Below are positions 11,400-23,884 of a DNA stretch of 64,000 nt, one piece after another. The stretch spans positions 1,250,627 through 1,314,626 of the forward strand of contig JAJEKV010000077.1 of the NCBI GenBank assembly GCA_021234155.1. Direction: 5' to 3'. The first letter of the stretch is position 1. Every line of letters begins with the position of its first letter. The notes beneath the pieces were generated by a model, which worked only from the letters and a program-made list of their open reading frames with translations, searched no databases and was not told the DNA's origin. Made by a program: the position numbers and the translations under genes. The stretch is from Isoetes taiwanensis. Lineage: Eukaryota; Streptophyta; Lycopodiopsida; Isoetales; Isoetaceae.

Positions 11400-11501
11400 A
11401 ACAAGGTGACGGTGCAAACGCACTAATGACTTGCGTTTGCACTAATAAAAAGCATCTTTCAAAGATTCCCTAAGATACCCTTAAATTCAGCCACTTTTGG
11501 G
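11400..11501 (+). repeat. Left terminal inverted repeat of element B
   Basis: Begins AACAAGGTGACGGTGCAA. Matches the reverse complement of the right end over the first 31 bases with one mismatch, then after a gap again over AAGATTCC and TAAATTC-GC-A-TTTTG. This copy has an extra segment of about 25 bp between the two matching blocks. Confidence 0.75.
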
Positions 11502-11899
11502 GGGTCAACTAAAAAAAATGACCCTAAATTTACGAATTTGGTAGCTATTTTAGGGGTCAAAATTACCAAAAAATTGGCGTCTTATTAATTTGACATCCCC
11601 ATTTTAGGTATAAAAATAATAATTTAATTTAGTTGTTTTAGGTACACATTCAAAAAGTGGCAAAATGAAACAACGAGCAAATTCTTGACAAATTTTAAAG
11701 ACGTAAAACCATAAAATGGAGTCAGATACATTTTTATTGCTCAAGGAGCAAGACACATGCTATGCGCAAGATGGGCAAGGCACAAAAAATAGTTTGCTAC
11801 AAAAGAAACAAAATTGCAAAATGCTATGCGCCAAGATAGCAGATTGAAAGACAAACATTGTACAAACTAGTCATGTACAAATTGCATAAATATTCAAAT

Positions 11900-14786
11900 T
11901 ACACGAGTAGCTCACGTACTTTAAGAAGAGTGTATTGAATGTCGCCGTACTCATCAATGACTGGTGATCACTCTCCTCATTGAGACTCTCCTCAAGATCG
12001 CTTGAAGTGGTGGAAGAGCTAATCGCGGAACGCTTATCCTCGCCTTGTTACTTCGTCCTCGCTATCCTCGCAGAAAAGACTTCAACAAGTTTATCGTTGT
12101 TCTCAGAAGTCTCATATCAACCTTTAAAGTAAAATCGTAGCCAAGACTTGAGTTTCAGCCAGGTCCGCATTGTCTAAGTGATTCTTATTCATCGCTTTTC
12201 CGTCCTTTCTTAAAAGGAATTATCACAGGGGATCATACCGACCAACAAATGGATCTCAGATCCTTAGTGGCATACCGGTGAACTTTTATCATTGGAGGGT
12301 AGGTTGTCTTTATAAACAATGTCTTTAACCCTTGCAATCCAAAAAGGACGTTCTTCGTCATCGTCGGTGAAGGTACAACCACTAGCATTCCTTTCTCGCA
12401 GACCGCAAGTTTCTCTCGAGTTTGACCTTCCTTTTCTTGAGTGCACGCCGAGATCCTGTACATTGCACGATCAAGGCTCCTTGTTGATAATGAAGATTGA
12501 TAATGTGATTCTTCCTCGCAATTCCTTGGGCATCCTCGGCGAGGAGGAGAGGTTTGGCTACCGGGCCAACAAAAAGGAATCTCCAAAGTGATCTTTGTTT
12601 AAGGACTTGGTCACGTCTTTCATGGTTTCAAAGAAATTCTCCCACCAGCCTCTTTTCTTCCTCATTAAAGTACTTAAAACACAAGCTTATGCTTTTCTCC
12701 ATGCCGATAGTGAGACAAGAGAATTCTTGTCTTTGTTCTTCTCGAGTGTTGTCTATGGCACTCTTCGCTGGTCAATGGCTCTTCTCATTTCTTTAACTTC
12801 AGAACACGCCTCAAGAATTGTAACCCCGCCTCGGAAGCGGGGATGCGGTTACAAAGTACTTTCCTTGAAGAATGGCATTACCTTCTCTCGAGAAAGAACT
12901 TCACATGATCTTTGAAAGGTCAAATTATTCAACTTATGAATAGCGTGACTGTGGTCGATCATTAGACACGAAAATCACAAGTCTCGCTAAGCACTTCACA
13001 ACCGGAGTTGGATTGTAGGCTTTCTCGATCACACCGCACAAAGAGTACGCATAAAATGCCTTTTCCCCGTGCAACCTTCTGAGTAAAATCGATCAACATT
13101 TGGTCTATTTGATCATGCGTGTGGCCAACAAGTAAGAAGCCAACCTTGACCTTTCGGAAGATACCTCATTGGACCAGCATTGCACAGTAGGCAAATAGAA
13201 CTTGGTTTTTATTTTCCCTGCTTGTATTGTCTAGTCAGATGTAGAGTTAATCAAGGCAACTTCTCCGTTGCCAGAAGAATCTTGTTCAGTATTGTGACCG
13301 TGAGATTAGGATCACTGTGTATATTTGGGTACGTCAAAAATACTCTGCACTTAACCACGCCCTGAAAAACTAAAGCACCAACTAAATGCAACTTCAAGAA
13401 GTCAGCTTCATCTAAATCCTTAGGAACATTTATAAAATGAGGAAGGGACGTCTTCTTTTGATCCATGCCATCTACTACCACAGACATGTATTCAAGAGGC
13501 CTCTCCAAAGCTTTTTTTCTGTGTTTTGCAAGCTTCTTTCTTTCCAGGGCTTGAGCCTCTCTGTGTTCCTGTAATTGTTGAGTTATTTGATCTGCAACCA
13601 AAGACATTTGTCAATATCACAGTCACTTGCTTTGCTATGTGCGCATAGACACAATGACACGTATTTAGTTTCTCGCTATGTGCGCATAGACAAGCAACCA
13701 GAAAGCATGCTATGCGCGCATAGACAAGCGACCAGAAAATAGGAAGCATGCTATGCGCGCATAGACAAGCGACCAGAAAATAGGAAGCACGCTATGCGCG
13801 CATAGACCAGAGTCCTTGCTTTATAAACTGTGCTATGCGGGCATAGACAAAAGACAAATCTAGTTAAACCGGCGGTTATTCTGGCCATAGATATGGGAAC
13901 AAGTACTTTGAATCAAAGAACGATTTTTTCTCGAGAAGATTCTTTGCCATGGACCTTTTCTCCTTCAATACAGAACATGTAGAACATAATGAGAACCGGT
14001 GCCTTTTTGGGATCCTAACAAGATTGAATTCTTGCTTCCACAATCTTAAGAAGTAAGAATAGGATATGAACGACTGACTTGAAGACTGGAAGAGATCTCT
14101 GTACATGATGTGGACTTCTTTCTTGGTAATGTCATGACGTAAGATGATGAACAGGACTGTTGGGTAGTCGCCTCAAAAGTTTGAGTCAAAGAAGCCCACC
14201 AACCATGCTTTTGCTTCCAAGCAAAGGCACACCAACTACTTTCTTTGGGTGATGAGTCATCAATGCATGGATTTTGCCGAACCGCTTTTGTACCCTTGAC
14301 ATGCGGCGACTTCCAATGGCATGTATTCTTTTGAAAGCCGGTGGCAAACAGTTACATTCAACACGTAGTATGAAAACCGCCGCCCTCGCTCAGCCTCACG
14401 TGATATGCTAGGTAGGATTCCCGGTCACCTTTAGACATTGACAAGAAGGATTGTCTTGTTTGCCTTAAGGGCTAAAAAAGGAAGTTCATTATACACTTCT
14501 TTTGACAACAAGCCGGGACGCTTTTAGTTGCCTCATGTAAGTTAGTCCCATTAACCGATTTCAAAACCGGTCCTAAATGCCCCATTGTAGGGTCCTCTTA
14601 AATCTCTTTGCACGGGCTGTATGGATTTCTCGAAATGAAAGCTCTGCGGGGCTTACATTGCGGCTGGAGCCTATGATAGGTCTTTTCACGGAGTACAAAC
14701 ATGCTCGTCTTCAATAGTTGTGTCGTTAACCTTTCGCTCTCAACCGAGGAACATGGAAACAATGTTCTAGATTTCCTCCTTAACAT
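11900..14786 (-). pseudogene. DUF7869-type transposase-like protein, element B
   Basis: Minus-strand pieces, N- to C-terminal: a decayed N-terminal block (about 14,600-14,740, SFREIHTARAKRF); a block with LRLWKQEFNLVRIPKRH and CSTC (13,876-14,106); an exon from 13,590 down with LEYMSVVVDGMDQKKTSLPH and FPNIHSDPNLTV-like sequence (YPNIHSDPNLTV); then a broken frame with DNTSRENKN and VGFLLVGHTHDQIDQML (13,071-13,145), followed by a poorly preserved C-terminal part. DxxxxxNKN and GHTHxxID are the family hallmarks. An acceptor (TTGGTTGCAG) lies just before the DQITQQ codons, and the intron upstream carries the 13.6-13.85 kb palindrome array. DNTSREN replaces the usual DNCAGQN and several frames are broken, so activity is doubtful. 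Confidence 0.7.
13636..13846. repeat. CTATGCGCGCATAG palindrome array 1 (intron of the DUF7869-type gene)
   Basis: Six copies at 13,636, 13,677, 13,711, 13,751, 13,792 and 13,833; three are the perfect 14-bp palindrome and three have one mismatch. Spacing is 34-41 bp, mostly 41. Spacers share ACAAGCGACCAGAAAATAGG. The array lies between two coding blocks of the minus-strand gene, hence probably in an intron. Confidence 0.9.
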
Positions 14787-16022
14787 TTGTAGGTCATCCT
14801 CGGCGACCCTTTGGGTTAACGAGGGGCCTTTTTCACGCTGAAGAGGTCTCTCTGAGAATCAATTATGTTTTGCAGGGCAGTTGCAATTCTGTAGAGGTGA
14901 AGGAGTTTCAAAAATTGAGTGGGTCGTGGTGAGTAGGTGAGGCCGAGGAAACGTCTTGTCCGGAGTGAGGGAGATGGTGTTCTAAACAATGAGGAACGCC
15001 AGAGAACGTGTGTTGGTGAAGGAGTTTGAAAGGAGGTAGACCAGCGATTAATCGTATTGGCGGCGGAGAAACAAAGCTTCCGGATGGACTATCACGTAAA
15101 TCTTCGTCTTCACCGCTTTGTGCGGGTGTCTTTGAACCCGCCCGAGGCAATAATGTAAGATTCGGCAGCGGAGATAGAAAACTTTTTTTGAGTGTTTGCC
15201 GTCCATGCCGCAAACATGTATTCAGAAACAAACATGCACCACACCTACTATGCATGTACTAAGTAAGGAAGCAAATACACTAACTAATTAAAATAGAAAT
15301 AATAGCAAAATTTTGCCTTGCGCGCGATAGCCGGTGTAAGATGAACTCGCTGTCTATGCGCCGCATAGACAAGATATCAAAATTACCAGGAGAGATAAGC
15401 CTGTTACCTACTTGAGCAATGTGGAAGACGTATTAATTAATTCTATAGATCAAGCGAAGGAAGACAAGATAAGATACAAAACTGTAAAGGAAGAGTGGGG
15501 AAGACGAATAGACTTTGTGTGGGCTTGACACTCCATAAAGGACTGCATGAAATGAAACGCTACACTCTTCATGTATAATCTCATAGAGAATATCCAAGTA
15601 CTAACATAGACAATAAATAGGAAAGAAGGGCTTAATTTCGTGATACGCATCAAGCTCCCAGGTTCGACCTCCGCCTTCACACTCACTCCACTTTTTTTAC
15701 ATATTGAATTCTATAAGAAGCTGCATAGACATGCGGCAAATGGCAGGTGGAAGGTACGTCAAGATCTTAGCTGCTACTTAATTAGCTCACTTTTAAATGT
15801 TTTTGGTGCATTATTTGCTTCATTTGGCGGCCTCCAAAACGATTAAAAATGTCAATTTCTTAAGTATTTCTGGCCTTCTTCCTGTGTTCTAGGTATGTTT
15901 TGTTTGGTTTAGGTCTTTTTCTGATTGGGTTTGTCTATGCTCGCATGGAAACAATGGTTTTTTTAGTGCGGGTCCTTGCTTTCTCTGCGCATAGACACAA
16001 AGCGTTTTTTCTAAAGCTTTCC
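14787..16022. other. Region between the divergent genes of element B
   Basis: No gene recognised with confidence. It holds decayed palindromes near 15,320 and 15,355 (CTATGCGCCGCATAG), 15,934 and 15,985. Open frames at 15,026-15,262 and 15,640-15,846 have no family resemblance. By position it should contain the promoters of both genes and 5' exons of the plus-strand gene. Confidence 0.3.
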
Positions 16023-16309
16023 CTATGCACGCATAGACACATATCTTTTTTAGCTTTGCCTATGCGCGCATAGACACAAATCTTTTTTCTTAAGCTTTGC
16101 CTATGCGCGCATAGACACAAATCTTTTTTCTTAAGCTTTGCCTATGCGCGCATAGACACAAAGCTTTTTTCTTAAGCTTTTCCTATGCGCGCATAGACAC
16201 AAAGCTTTTTTCTTAAGCTTTGCCTATGCGCGCATAGACACAAAGCTTTTCTTTTGTAGTATGCCTGTCACTATTGAATTGGTTGAATTGGTTGGCTATG
16301 CGCGCATAG
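16023..16309. repeat. CTATGCGCGCATAG palindrome array 2, 41-bp period
   Basis: Copies at 16,023 (one mismatch), 16,060, 16,101, 16,142, 16,183, 16,224 and 16,296. The interval is exactly 41 bp from 16,060 to 16,224. Spacers carry AAGCTTTTTTCTTAAGCTT, itself a dyad. The array ends just before an acceptor-like TTTCAG at 16,341, so it lies in an intron or leader of the plus-strand gene. Confidence 0.9.
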
Positions 16310-17352
16310 GCAAATGATGTCTTAATACTTTACTGTTCTTAATATTTCAGTAAGAAGAGAAACCTTGCACGGGGTAGCCAGGATGATGCAGGTGGATCCT
16401 CCCAAAAGGTCGCCAAGAAGAGGAGGACGCCGAAGGATCCAAGTCGATGTTCGCTCCAAGTCAGCAAAGAATTTGAGGAGGCCGATGATGGCTCTATTTT
16501 TTGTAAGGATCAGCAGTGGTTGCTTGTCGTGGGTACTTGGGTGAACCAAAGAATGGCATTTTTTATATTTATACATTTGTTCTGAGACCGGCAAGCAAAC
16601 ACAGGACCTAGAAAGTTTCAGAAGATGTGGCAGGCTAATAGATGTTGAGCTGTTTGGTATGTACCACATCAAGTGCACGACCAGCACCAAGGGCAGTGAA
16701 CATATATATTCTGTGGATAGTTCATTTTTTAAGTTGAGTTTGTCTTCTCCAGAAGATATGCAAGTCTACATTCAGGCAAAAATGAAGAGTAAAATTGTAA
16801 GTGTTATTTTCCCCGCACGAGAAGACTTTACCAACATGTTTGGTCTATGACATCATAGGTTTTGTTTGCGGGATCTTCTTTTCTATACTAAAAAGATCTT
16901 CTTTTTGAATAAGGATCCTGTTAAGTTCTACCGCACCTCCTACTACTATTTCTTTGAAGGATGCCATGCCATCTCCCGCCAAGCTAATCATCCCCGTAAT
17001 CTCGATTGCATTTGAGTTGGCAACAATGGATGAAGATGAACCTTGAATCCGAATCAAGAGGAAGAGTTTGAGGTTGAAGTGGGTGGAGAGGCCCGTAAAA
17101 AGAAGGCCAAAAGAAATTACTACAAGGTTGGCCGGTGGATCGACATCGCTCCACCAACTAGCAAGGCATCAAGAAAAGGCACTAAGGTAACTTTACCTCC
17201 AAAGACCGGGTACAAGGATTGCCAAAGAAGGAAAAAGATATGGCTTCTAGAAAGCTCAAGAAATTGAGCTGAGATATCGTGGTGTCTGGGATCATGCACA
17301 CGGCAGTTGATTGTGTTAAGTTGTGCCCAAAGGATGAGTCCGGCAAGAGACC

Positions 17353-17910
17353 TTGCAAGTGAGAAAAATTTACTCACGGGTCATTTGTCCGCTCTTAAGG
17401 AACGATATAAAGGGACAGACCAAATGCGCGCCTACAAAGACCACACATTTTGCATTGTTGACCCTTCCCAAAGGTAACGGAAAGGATTCGTTTGTAAAGG
17501 AAGAGGATGAAAGCTACAGGTATTTTGTTTTGGGTGACACTCACAGCTTTAAGGCGAGGAGGCAGCTTTATAAAGAAACTAAAGAACACTGCTTCTCACA
17601 AATATTTGCATTTGTTTACGTGGGTGTCACTGACTCTGAAGCCAAGTTGCTTGCTATGAGCCACAATGTGGACAATGAATATCGGATGAGCATGAGCTTC
17701 ATTGATAAAATTAAGTTTATGCACAAGGAATACGAGCTTTTTAGGTCGGAGCATAAGGGTGACAAAGATATAAAGGATGATCAAAACCTATATCTGGCTC
17801 TTAAAGAGCAGTGTGCTACAGAGTGCTGCTTAACATACAACTCCACTGATGCCAGAGCATCTCTTATGAAGTACGACAACTACTTCCAACTAGCTTTTAG
17901 GCATGGACGT
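17353..17910 (+). other. ParB-like domain of the element B protein
   Basis: An uninterrupted frame contains YFVLGDTHSFKARRQL, then IFAFVYVGVTDSEAKLLAM, SHNVDNEYRMSMSFIDKI and a charged helix-rich tail. ParB N-terminal domains show (I/V)xDGxxRxxA, then a beta strand, then (S/T)DxEAxxLAxxEN; here G-D-T-H-S replaces G-x-x-R and HN replaces EN. The domain precedes the methyltransferase as in ParBc-N6/N4 methylase proteins of phages and bacteria. Best-preserved copy in the window. Confidence 0.65.
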
Positions 17911-18034
17911 GTAAGATAACTTTCTTCTCCAAGTTCTTTGACCATGCGCGCATAGCTATTCAGTTTTCTTACCTTTATTTCTTTCTTGTCCCTCTTTAGG
18001 TCTGGGAACTTCAAGAAAAAAAAATTCATATGTT

Positions 18035-18839
18035 TGATATGGGGCATGCTAGGGGGAGTGGTCCGGAAGAAATGAACTAAGGCAGTGGGGCATTTGAAGA
18101 AACAATGGTTACAAAAACCAATGGTTACAAGGTGTCATGGGAAGGAAAAGGGGCAAGATATTGCCAACAACCATTATAGCAAGATATTAGGGAAAAATAT
18201 CCTATTTCAAAGAAAAGGGCTCGTGTAAATTAAGTCTACCTTAAAAAGGCATGGATCGGGAGAGGATGAGAATAGCAAAGGCGGAACCTTTTTCTCAATC
18301 TAAAAGGCCGATTTAGCTACAAATAACGCCGGCAACGCATGAATCCGGCTACGGCAAGGGATCTTCGATCTCCACTTCCGCCTCGCAAACAAATCCGGAA
18401 GTCTGATTACACCTGTTCTTGAATCCGGCAGCAGCAACTGGGTCGTTGGTTGCCTCTTCTCAAGTCCGACCTGCTCATCTCGGATTCAGCCAAGGATCTT
18501 GTAAGCGGGGCCGTGATAGTGGTGGTTGCTGGTTTTTCCTGGAAGGTCCGAGATTGAGACCAATTATATTCCTTGGTGGTTGTGTTGAGCTAAGCCCATA
18601 ACTGTTGTAAGATCGGATTGATCGCAGGCTGAAGGGATAATAGGCTGCGACCCAATTCCTTTCATTCTTTTCGCTTGGAAATTGCCTTAGTTCTATCTGG
18701 ATCCGGTTGGGTGGAAACTGGATGCCCAATCCATTGGTTGTGGAAACCAAGTTACCTGATCTTATCTAAAGATTGTTATCTCATTTATCTTGTCTAAACA
18801 ATTGTTGCAGTTACGTCTTTAAACCCTTAAAGCGTATCA
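18035..18839 (+). repeat. LTR 1 of the gag-only array
   Basis: Begins TGATATGGGGCATGCTAG and ends AAAGCGTATCA. Followed after two bases by the primer-binding site. 805 bp. Confidence 0.9.
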
Positions 18840-18841
18840 AG

Positions 18842-18853
18842 TGGTATCAGAGC
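18842..18853 (+). other. tRNA-iMet primer-binding site, copy 1
   Basis: TGGTATCAGAGC, two bases after the LTR terminal CA. Copies in the other units: 21,312-21,322 (TGGTATCGAGC, one A missing) and 23,850-23,861 (intact). Confidence 0.85.
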
Positions 18854-18876
18854 TTATCGATCCTTAGATGTGATCA

Positions 18877-20100
18877 ATGGCCCAACGCTTCAATGTTACT
18901 GGCCTTAATATCGCAAGCCTTGTCTAACGCTGGTTATATTGCATCCGGTCAAGTTGCCTACGCTTAGTAGTCAAAGAAGAGTATGACAGCAAGTGGAATT
19001 GTTGGCTATTCCCAGACGCTTCCTTCCAGATATTTATCTGCAACCTTCGCAACCTCCTTTGCCCAATGGTCCTCCACCAGTAACTCCTCCACCGCCACCT
19101 AAGCTGAGAAAATGGTTAGAGAAAGCGGATAAGCCGTCTTTCAAAGGGGAAAGACAAAGCCCCATCAAGGTTGTCGGGCTTTATCGACCAATGGAAAAGT
19201 TCTTTGAATGAGTGCAGCAACAGATGTGGAAAGACCGCAAGCCATGGACACTTATTTGAAAGATCGAGCTTCGTGCATGGTGGCAAGGCAGACGAGAATG
19301 TGATCCCGTGGATCATTAATTGGGAAAGTTTCAAAACGGCTTTTGAAGCACACTATTTACCCTCTAACTATCACAAAGTTGAGTTGCGAGGGAATGGGAT
19401 GCCTCAAAATGTGGGGAAACCGAGAGTATTTAGTCCTATACTTCCAAATTCACTCATTTAGCGACACTAATAAGGAATTTGGATGGGAAAGAGCTTCGAA
19501 AAAAATATGTCGGGTGGATGTAGGGATGATATTTATGCTTGAAATGGAAATATTTTTCCCAAAAGATTTAAATGAAGCCATAAAACTAGCATCATGATGG
19601 GACGGAAACTAGATCCAAAATCTAGGAAGTTTGATATTTGGGATGAGGAAACTTTAGACCAAGAGGACAAAAAGAGTAGCAAAGAGAAAAACGGAAGTAA
19701 GGATTCTTCCAAGAACTTCAAGAGGAAGAGAAATAACGGCAATGGTAATGGTTCCGAAAGGAAGCGTGAGGAGGGAAGTCAAATTAGATCCAGGAAGGAA
19801 ATTAAGGAACCAAAAGGTGGATGCTATAGATGCGGAGGAAATCATTTCCTAAGGGATTGCCCATTTGGAGAAGGGGGGATCACAAAAGTTGAACCACCTA
19901 AATCTCAAAAGGTTGTACCAATACATGCTATTGAAGGTCCCAAGCCCGTGGTTGTAGAAATGCATGCTATTGAAGGTCCCAAGCCCGTGGAGGATATACC
20001 TGAGACCTCTAAAGCTGCTGAAGATCGGAAGAAAGGTGAGGAACGGGAAAAGGCTATAGCCAAAGAACGAAGGTGGCTCCAAATTGGAACTATGGGGTAA
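18877..20100 (+). pseudogene. Gag-like protein, copy 1 (frameshifted)
   Basis: Starts MAQRFNVT as in the sister copies, then passes through several frame breaks. Recognisable parts: Pro-rich LPNGPPPVTPPPPPKL, a Gag core with WESFKTAFEAHYLPSNY, a Lys/Asn-rich basic stretch, a CCHC zinc knuckle CYRCGGNHFLRDC (about 19,821-19,860), and a tail with two HAIEGPKPV repeats ending ERRWLQIGTMG and a stop. Longest intact piece 19,594-20,100. Confidence 0.85.
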
Positions 20101-20513
20101 AAATCATAAAAAATTACATTTCTTAGGATAAGATTTGTAAGATTTGATTTGATTTGATTTGTAAGATTTGATTTTTATGTGGAATAAAAATAAAGTTATT
20201 ATGAAAGCATGATGCATTAGATGTAAATTTTGTAAGGTGGTAATTGTTGTTATAGCACAATTGGCCTAACAAAATTACATCAGTATCGCGGAGATACAAC
20301 TAAGTTAGTATTGTGGAGATACTATCAATAAAATACTAAGGAACAAACGATCGGAGATACAATAGTTTGGTATTGTGGAGATACTATCAAATAGTACCGC
20401 GGAGGCACATTTGTAGAACCTTCAGACGTATGGGGCAATCACCTTGAGAAGGGATGGGTCCCTCTAGAGCGCCTTTGGAAGATCGCGGACATCTTCTTTA
20501 AGAAGGGATGGAT
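20101..20513 (+). other. 3' noncoding region, copy 1, with hairpin series and polypurine tract
   Basis: After the gag stop come GATTTGATTTGATTT repeats, then small dyads at 20,283-20,297, 20,308-20,322, 20,370-20,384 and 20,394-20,408, and finally AAGAAGGGATGGAT abutting the next LTR, the likely polypurine tract for plus-strand priming. Confidence 0.7.
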
Positions 20514-21309
20514 TGATATGGGGGCATGCTAGGGGAGTGGTCCAGAGAAGAAATGAACTAAGGCAATGGGGCATTTGGATAAAAAACAATGGTTATAAAA
20601 ACCAATGGTTACAAGGTGTCATGGAAAAAGAAAGGGGCAAGATATTGCCAACAACCATTATAGCAAGATATTAGGGAAAAATATCCTATTTCAAAGAAAA
20701 AGGGATTGTAAATTAAGTCTACCTTAAAAAGGCATGGATCGAGAGGATGAGAATAGCAAAGGCGAACCTTTTTCTCAATCTAAAAGGCCGATTTAGCTAC
20801 AAATAACGCCCGCTCCGCATGAATCGGAGCCACGAAGGATCTTGGATTCCACTTCCGCAAACAAATGAAGTCCGATTACACCGTTTTGAATCCGGCAGCA
20901 GACACCTCCTGGCCGTTGGTTGCCTCTTCTCAAGTCCGAGGATTGCCATCTCGGATTCAGCCAAGGATCTTGTAAGTAGGGCTTCAAGATCTGCAGTGGT
21001 TGTTGGTTTTCCCGGAAGGTAGAGATTGAGACCAATTATATTCCTTGGTGGTTGTGTTGAGCTAAGCCCATAATCATTGTAAGATCGGATTGATCGCAGT
21101 CAAGGGATAATAGGTCGACCCAATTCCTTTCATTCTTTTCCCTTGAAATTGCCTTTAGTTCTATCCGATCCGGTTGGGTGGAAACCGATGCCCAATCCAT
21201 TGGTTGTGGAAACCAAGTTACCCGCCGATCTTATCTAAAGATTGTTATCTCGTTTATCTTGTCTAAAACAATTGTTGTAATTACGCCTTTAAACCCTTAA
21301 AGCGTATCA
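20514..21309 (+). repeat. LTR 2 of the gag-only array
   Basis: Begins TGATATGGGGG (one extra G) and ends AAAGCGTATCA. 796 bp. Differs from LTR 1 mostly by clustered small indels near CNG trinucleotides. Confidence 0.9.
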
Positions 21310-21345
21310 AGTGGTATCGAGCTTATCGATCCTTAGATGTGATCA

Positions 21346-22559
21346 ATGGCCCAACGCTTCAATGTTACTCAAGCGCAATATCAGCAAGCCTTGTCTAACG
21401 CTGGTTATATTGCATCCCAGTCAGCATTGCCTACGCCTAGTAGTCAGCAAGAGTATGACAAGGCAAGTGGAATTGTTGGCTATTACGTATCGCTTCTTCC
21501 AAATATTTATCGCAAAGAACCTCCTTTGCCCAATGGTCCTCCACCAAAGAACTCCTCCACCGCCACCTAAGCCGAGAAAATGGTTAGAGAAAGCGGATAT
21601 GCCGTCTTTCAAAGGGGGAAAGACAAAGCCTGTCAAGGTTATCAGTTTTATCAGCCAATGGGAAAAGTTCTTTGAACGAGTGCAGGCAACAGATGTGGAA
21701 AGACTGCAAGCCATGGACACTTATTTGAAAGATCAAGCTCAGGCATGGTGGCAAGGCAGACGAGAATGTGATCCCAGGATCATTAATTGGGAAAGTTTCA
21801 AAACGGCTTTTGAAGCACACTATTTACCCTCTAACTATCACGATGAGTTACGCGAGGGGAATGGGATCGTCAAAATGTGGGGAAACTGAGAGTATTCAGT
21901 CCTATACATCCAAATTCACTCATTTAGCGGCACTAATAAGGAATTTGGATGGGAAAGAGCTTAAGAAAATATGCTGTGGATGTAGGGATGATATTTATGA
22001 AATGGAAATATTTTTCCCAAAAGATTTAAATGAAGCCATAAAACTAGCATCCGCAGTGGAGCGGAAACTAGATCCAAAATCTAGGAAGTTTGATATTTGG
22101 GATGAGGAAACTTCAGACCAAGAGGACAAAAAGAGTAGCAAAGAGAAAAACGGAAGTAAGGATTCTTCCAAGAACTTCAAGAGGAAGAGAAATAACGGCA
22201 ATGGTAATGGTTCCGAAAGGAAGCGTGAGAAGGGAAGTCAAATTAGACTGCGGAAGGAAATTAAGGAACCAAAAGGTGGATGCTATAGATGCGAAGGAAA
22301 TCATTTCCTAAGGGATTGCCCGTTTGGAGAAGGGGGGATCACAAAAGTTGAACCACCTAAATCTCAAACGGTTGTACCAATACATGCTATTGAAGGTCCC
22401 AAGCCCGTGGTTGTAGAAATGCATGCTATTGAAGGTCCCAAGCCCGTGGAGGATATACCTGAGACCTCTAAAGCTGCTGAAGATCGGAAGAAAGGTGAGG
22501 AACGGGCAAAGGCTATAGCCAAAGAACGAAGGTGGCTCCAAATTGGAACTATGGGGTAA
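21346..22559 (+). pseudogene. Gag-like protein, copy 2 (frameshifted)
   Basis: Starts MAQRFNVTQAQYQQALSNAG. Frame breaks near 21,480, 21,560 and 21,870. Long frames 21,311-21,889 and 21,768-22,559 cover the Gag core (QAWWQGRRECDPRIINWE) and the tail with the HAIEGPKPV repeats. The zinc knuckle reads CYRCEGNHFLRDC, intact in its four ligands. Confidence 0.85.
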
Positions 22560-23032
22560 AAATCATAAAAAATTACATTTCTTAGGATAAGATTTGTAAG
22601 ATTTGATTTGATTTGATTTGATTTGATTGTAATATTTGATTTTTATGTGGAATAAAAATTAAATTATTATGAAAGCATGGTGCATTAGATGTAAATTTTG
22701 AAGGATGGTAATTGTTGTTATAGCACAATTGGCCTAACAAAATTACATCGAAGATCGCGAGATACAAAAGTTTATGCGACAAAATACTAATGTATGTGGA
22801 GATACAATAGTTTCAATGGAGATACTATCAAATAGCACCGCTGGAGGAACAAAAACGATAGCCATGTGTCGTGAAGGTATAAGGATATATCAGATCGTGG
22901 AAAATGCACGCAGCTATTCTTTTGAATTTATAGAACCTTCGACGTATGGGGCAATCACCTTGAGAAGGGATGGGTCCCTCAGAGAGTGTCTTTGGAAGAT
23001 CGCTGGACGATCTTCTTTAAGAAGGGATGGAT
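22560..23032 (+). other. 3' noncoding region, copy 2 (decayed hairpins)
   Basis: Same layout as copies 1 and 3, with hairpin remnants between 22,750 and 22,905 (for example TATGTGGAGATAC) that have lost much of their pairing; polypurine tract AAGAAGGGATGGAT before the next LTR. Confidence 0.65.
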
Positions 23033-23847
23033 TGATATGGGGCATGCTAGGGGGTGTGGTCGAGGAAGAAATGAACTAAGGCAATGGGGCATTTGGAGAA
23101 ACAATGGTTACAAAACCAATGGTTACAAGGTGTCATGGGAAAGAAAAGCAAAAGATATTGCCAACAACCATTATAGCAAGATATTAGGGAAAAAAGGAAA
23201 TTTCAAAGAAAAGGGCCGCGTGTAAATTAAGTCTACCTTAAAAAAGGCATGGATCGGAGAGGATGAGAATAGCAAAGCGTAAAACCTTTTTCTCAATCTA
23301 AAAGGCCGATTTAGTTTACAAATAACGGGAACAACGACCCGCATGGGAGAACACGGCAAGGATCTTCGTTTCCACTTCGGGCCGCAAAACAAATCTGAAC
23401 CTCGATTACACCGTTCTTGAATCGTGGGCAGTCACACTTCTTCATTCGCTGGTTGCCTCTTTCAAGTCAACCTTCGCTCATCTCCGATTCAACCAAGGAT
23501 CTTGTAAGCGGGGGCTTCAAATCCGAGGAATGGTTGTTGGTTTTCCTTGGAAGGTCCTAGTGATTGAGACCAATTATATTCCTTTGGTGGTTGTGTTGAG
23601 CTAAGCCCATAACCATTGTAAGATTGGTTTGATCACAAGTCGGAAGGGAAAATAAGGTCGATCAATTCACCCCTTTCATTCTTCCCTTGAAATTGCCTTT
23701 AGTTTCATCCGATCCGGTTGGGTGGAAACGGATGCCCAATCCATTGGTTGTGGAAACCAAGTTTTGTTCTTATCTAAAGATTGTTATCTCGTTTATCTTG
23801 TCTAAACAATTGTTGCAGTTACGTCTTTAAACCCTTAAAGCGTATCA
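23033..23847 (+). repeat. LTR 3 of the gag-only array
   Basis: Begins TGATATGGGGCATGCTAG and ends AAAGCGTATCA. 815 bp. Most divergent of the four. Confidence 0.9.
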
Positions 23848-23884
23848 AGTGGTATCAGAGCTTATCGATCCTTAGATGTGATCA

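Noticed and set aside
15935-16120. Minus-strand ORF with repeated VYARIGK/CLCVHRE units
   Set aside because: It is the 41-bp palindrome array read as codons.
13636-16309. CRISPR-like array (regular repeats with spacers)
   Set aside because: Plant nuclear context, short palindromes with near-identical spacers, no cas genes. It is an intronic tandem repeat.
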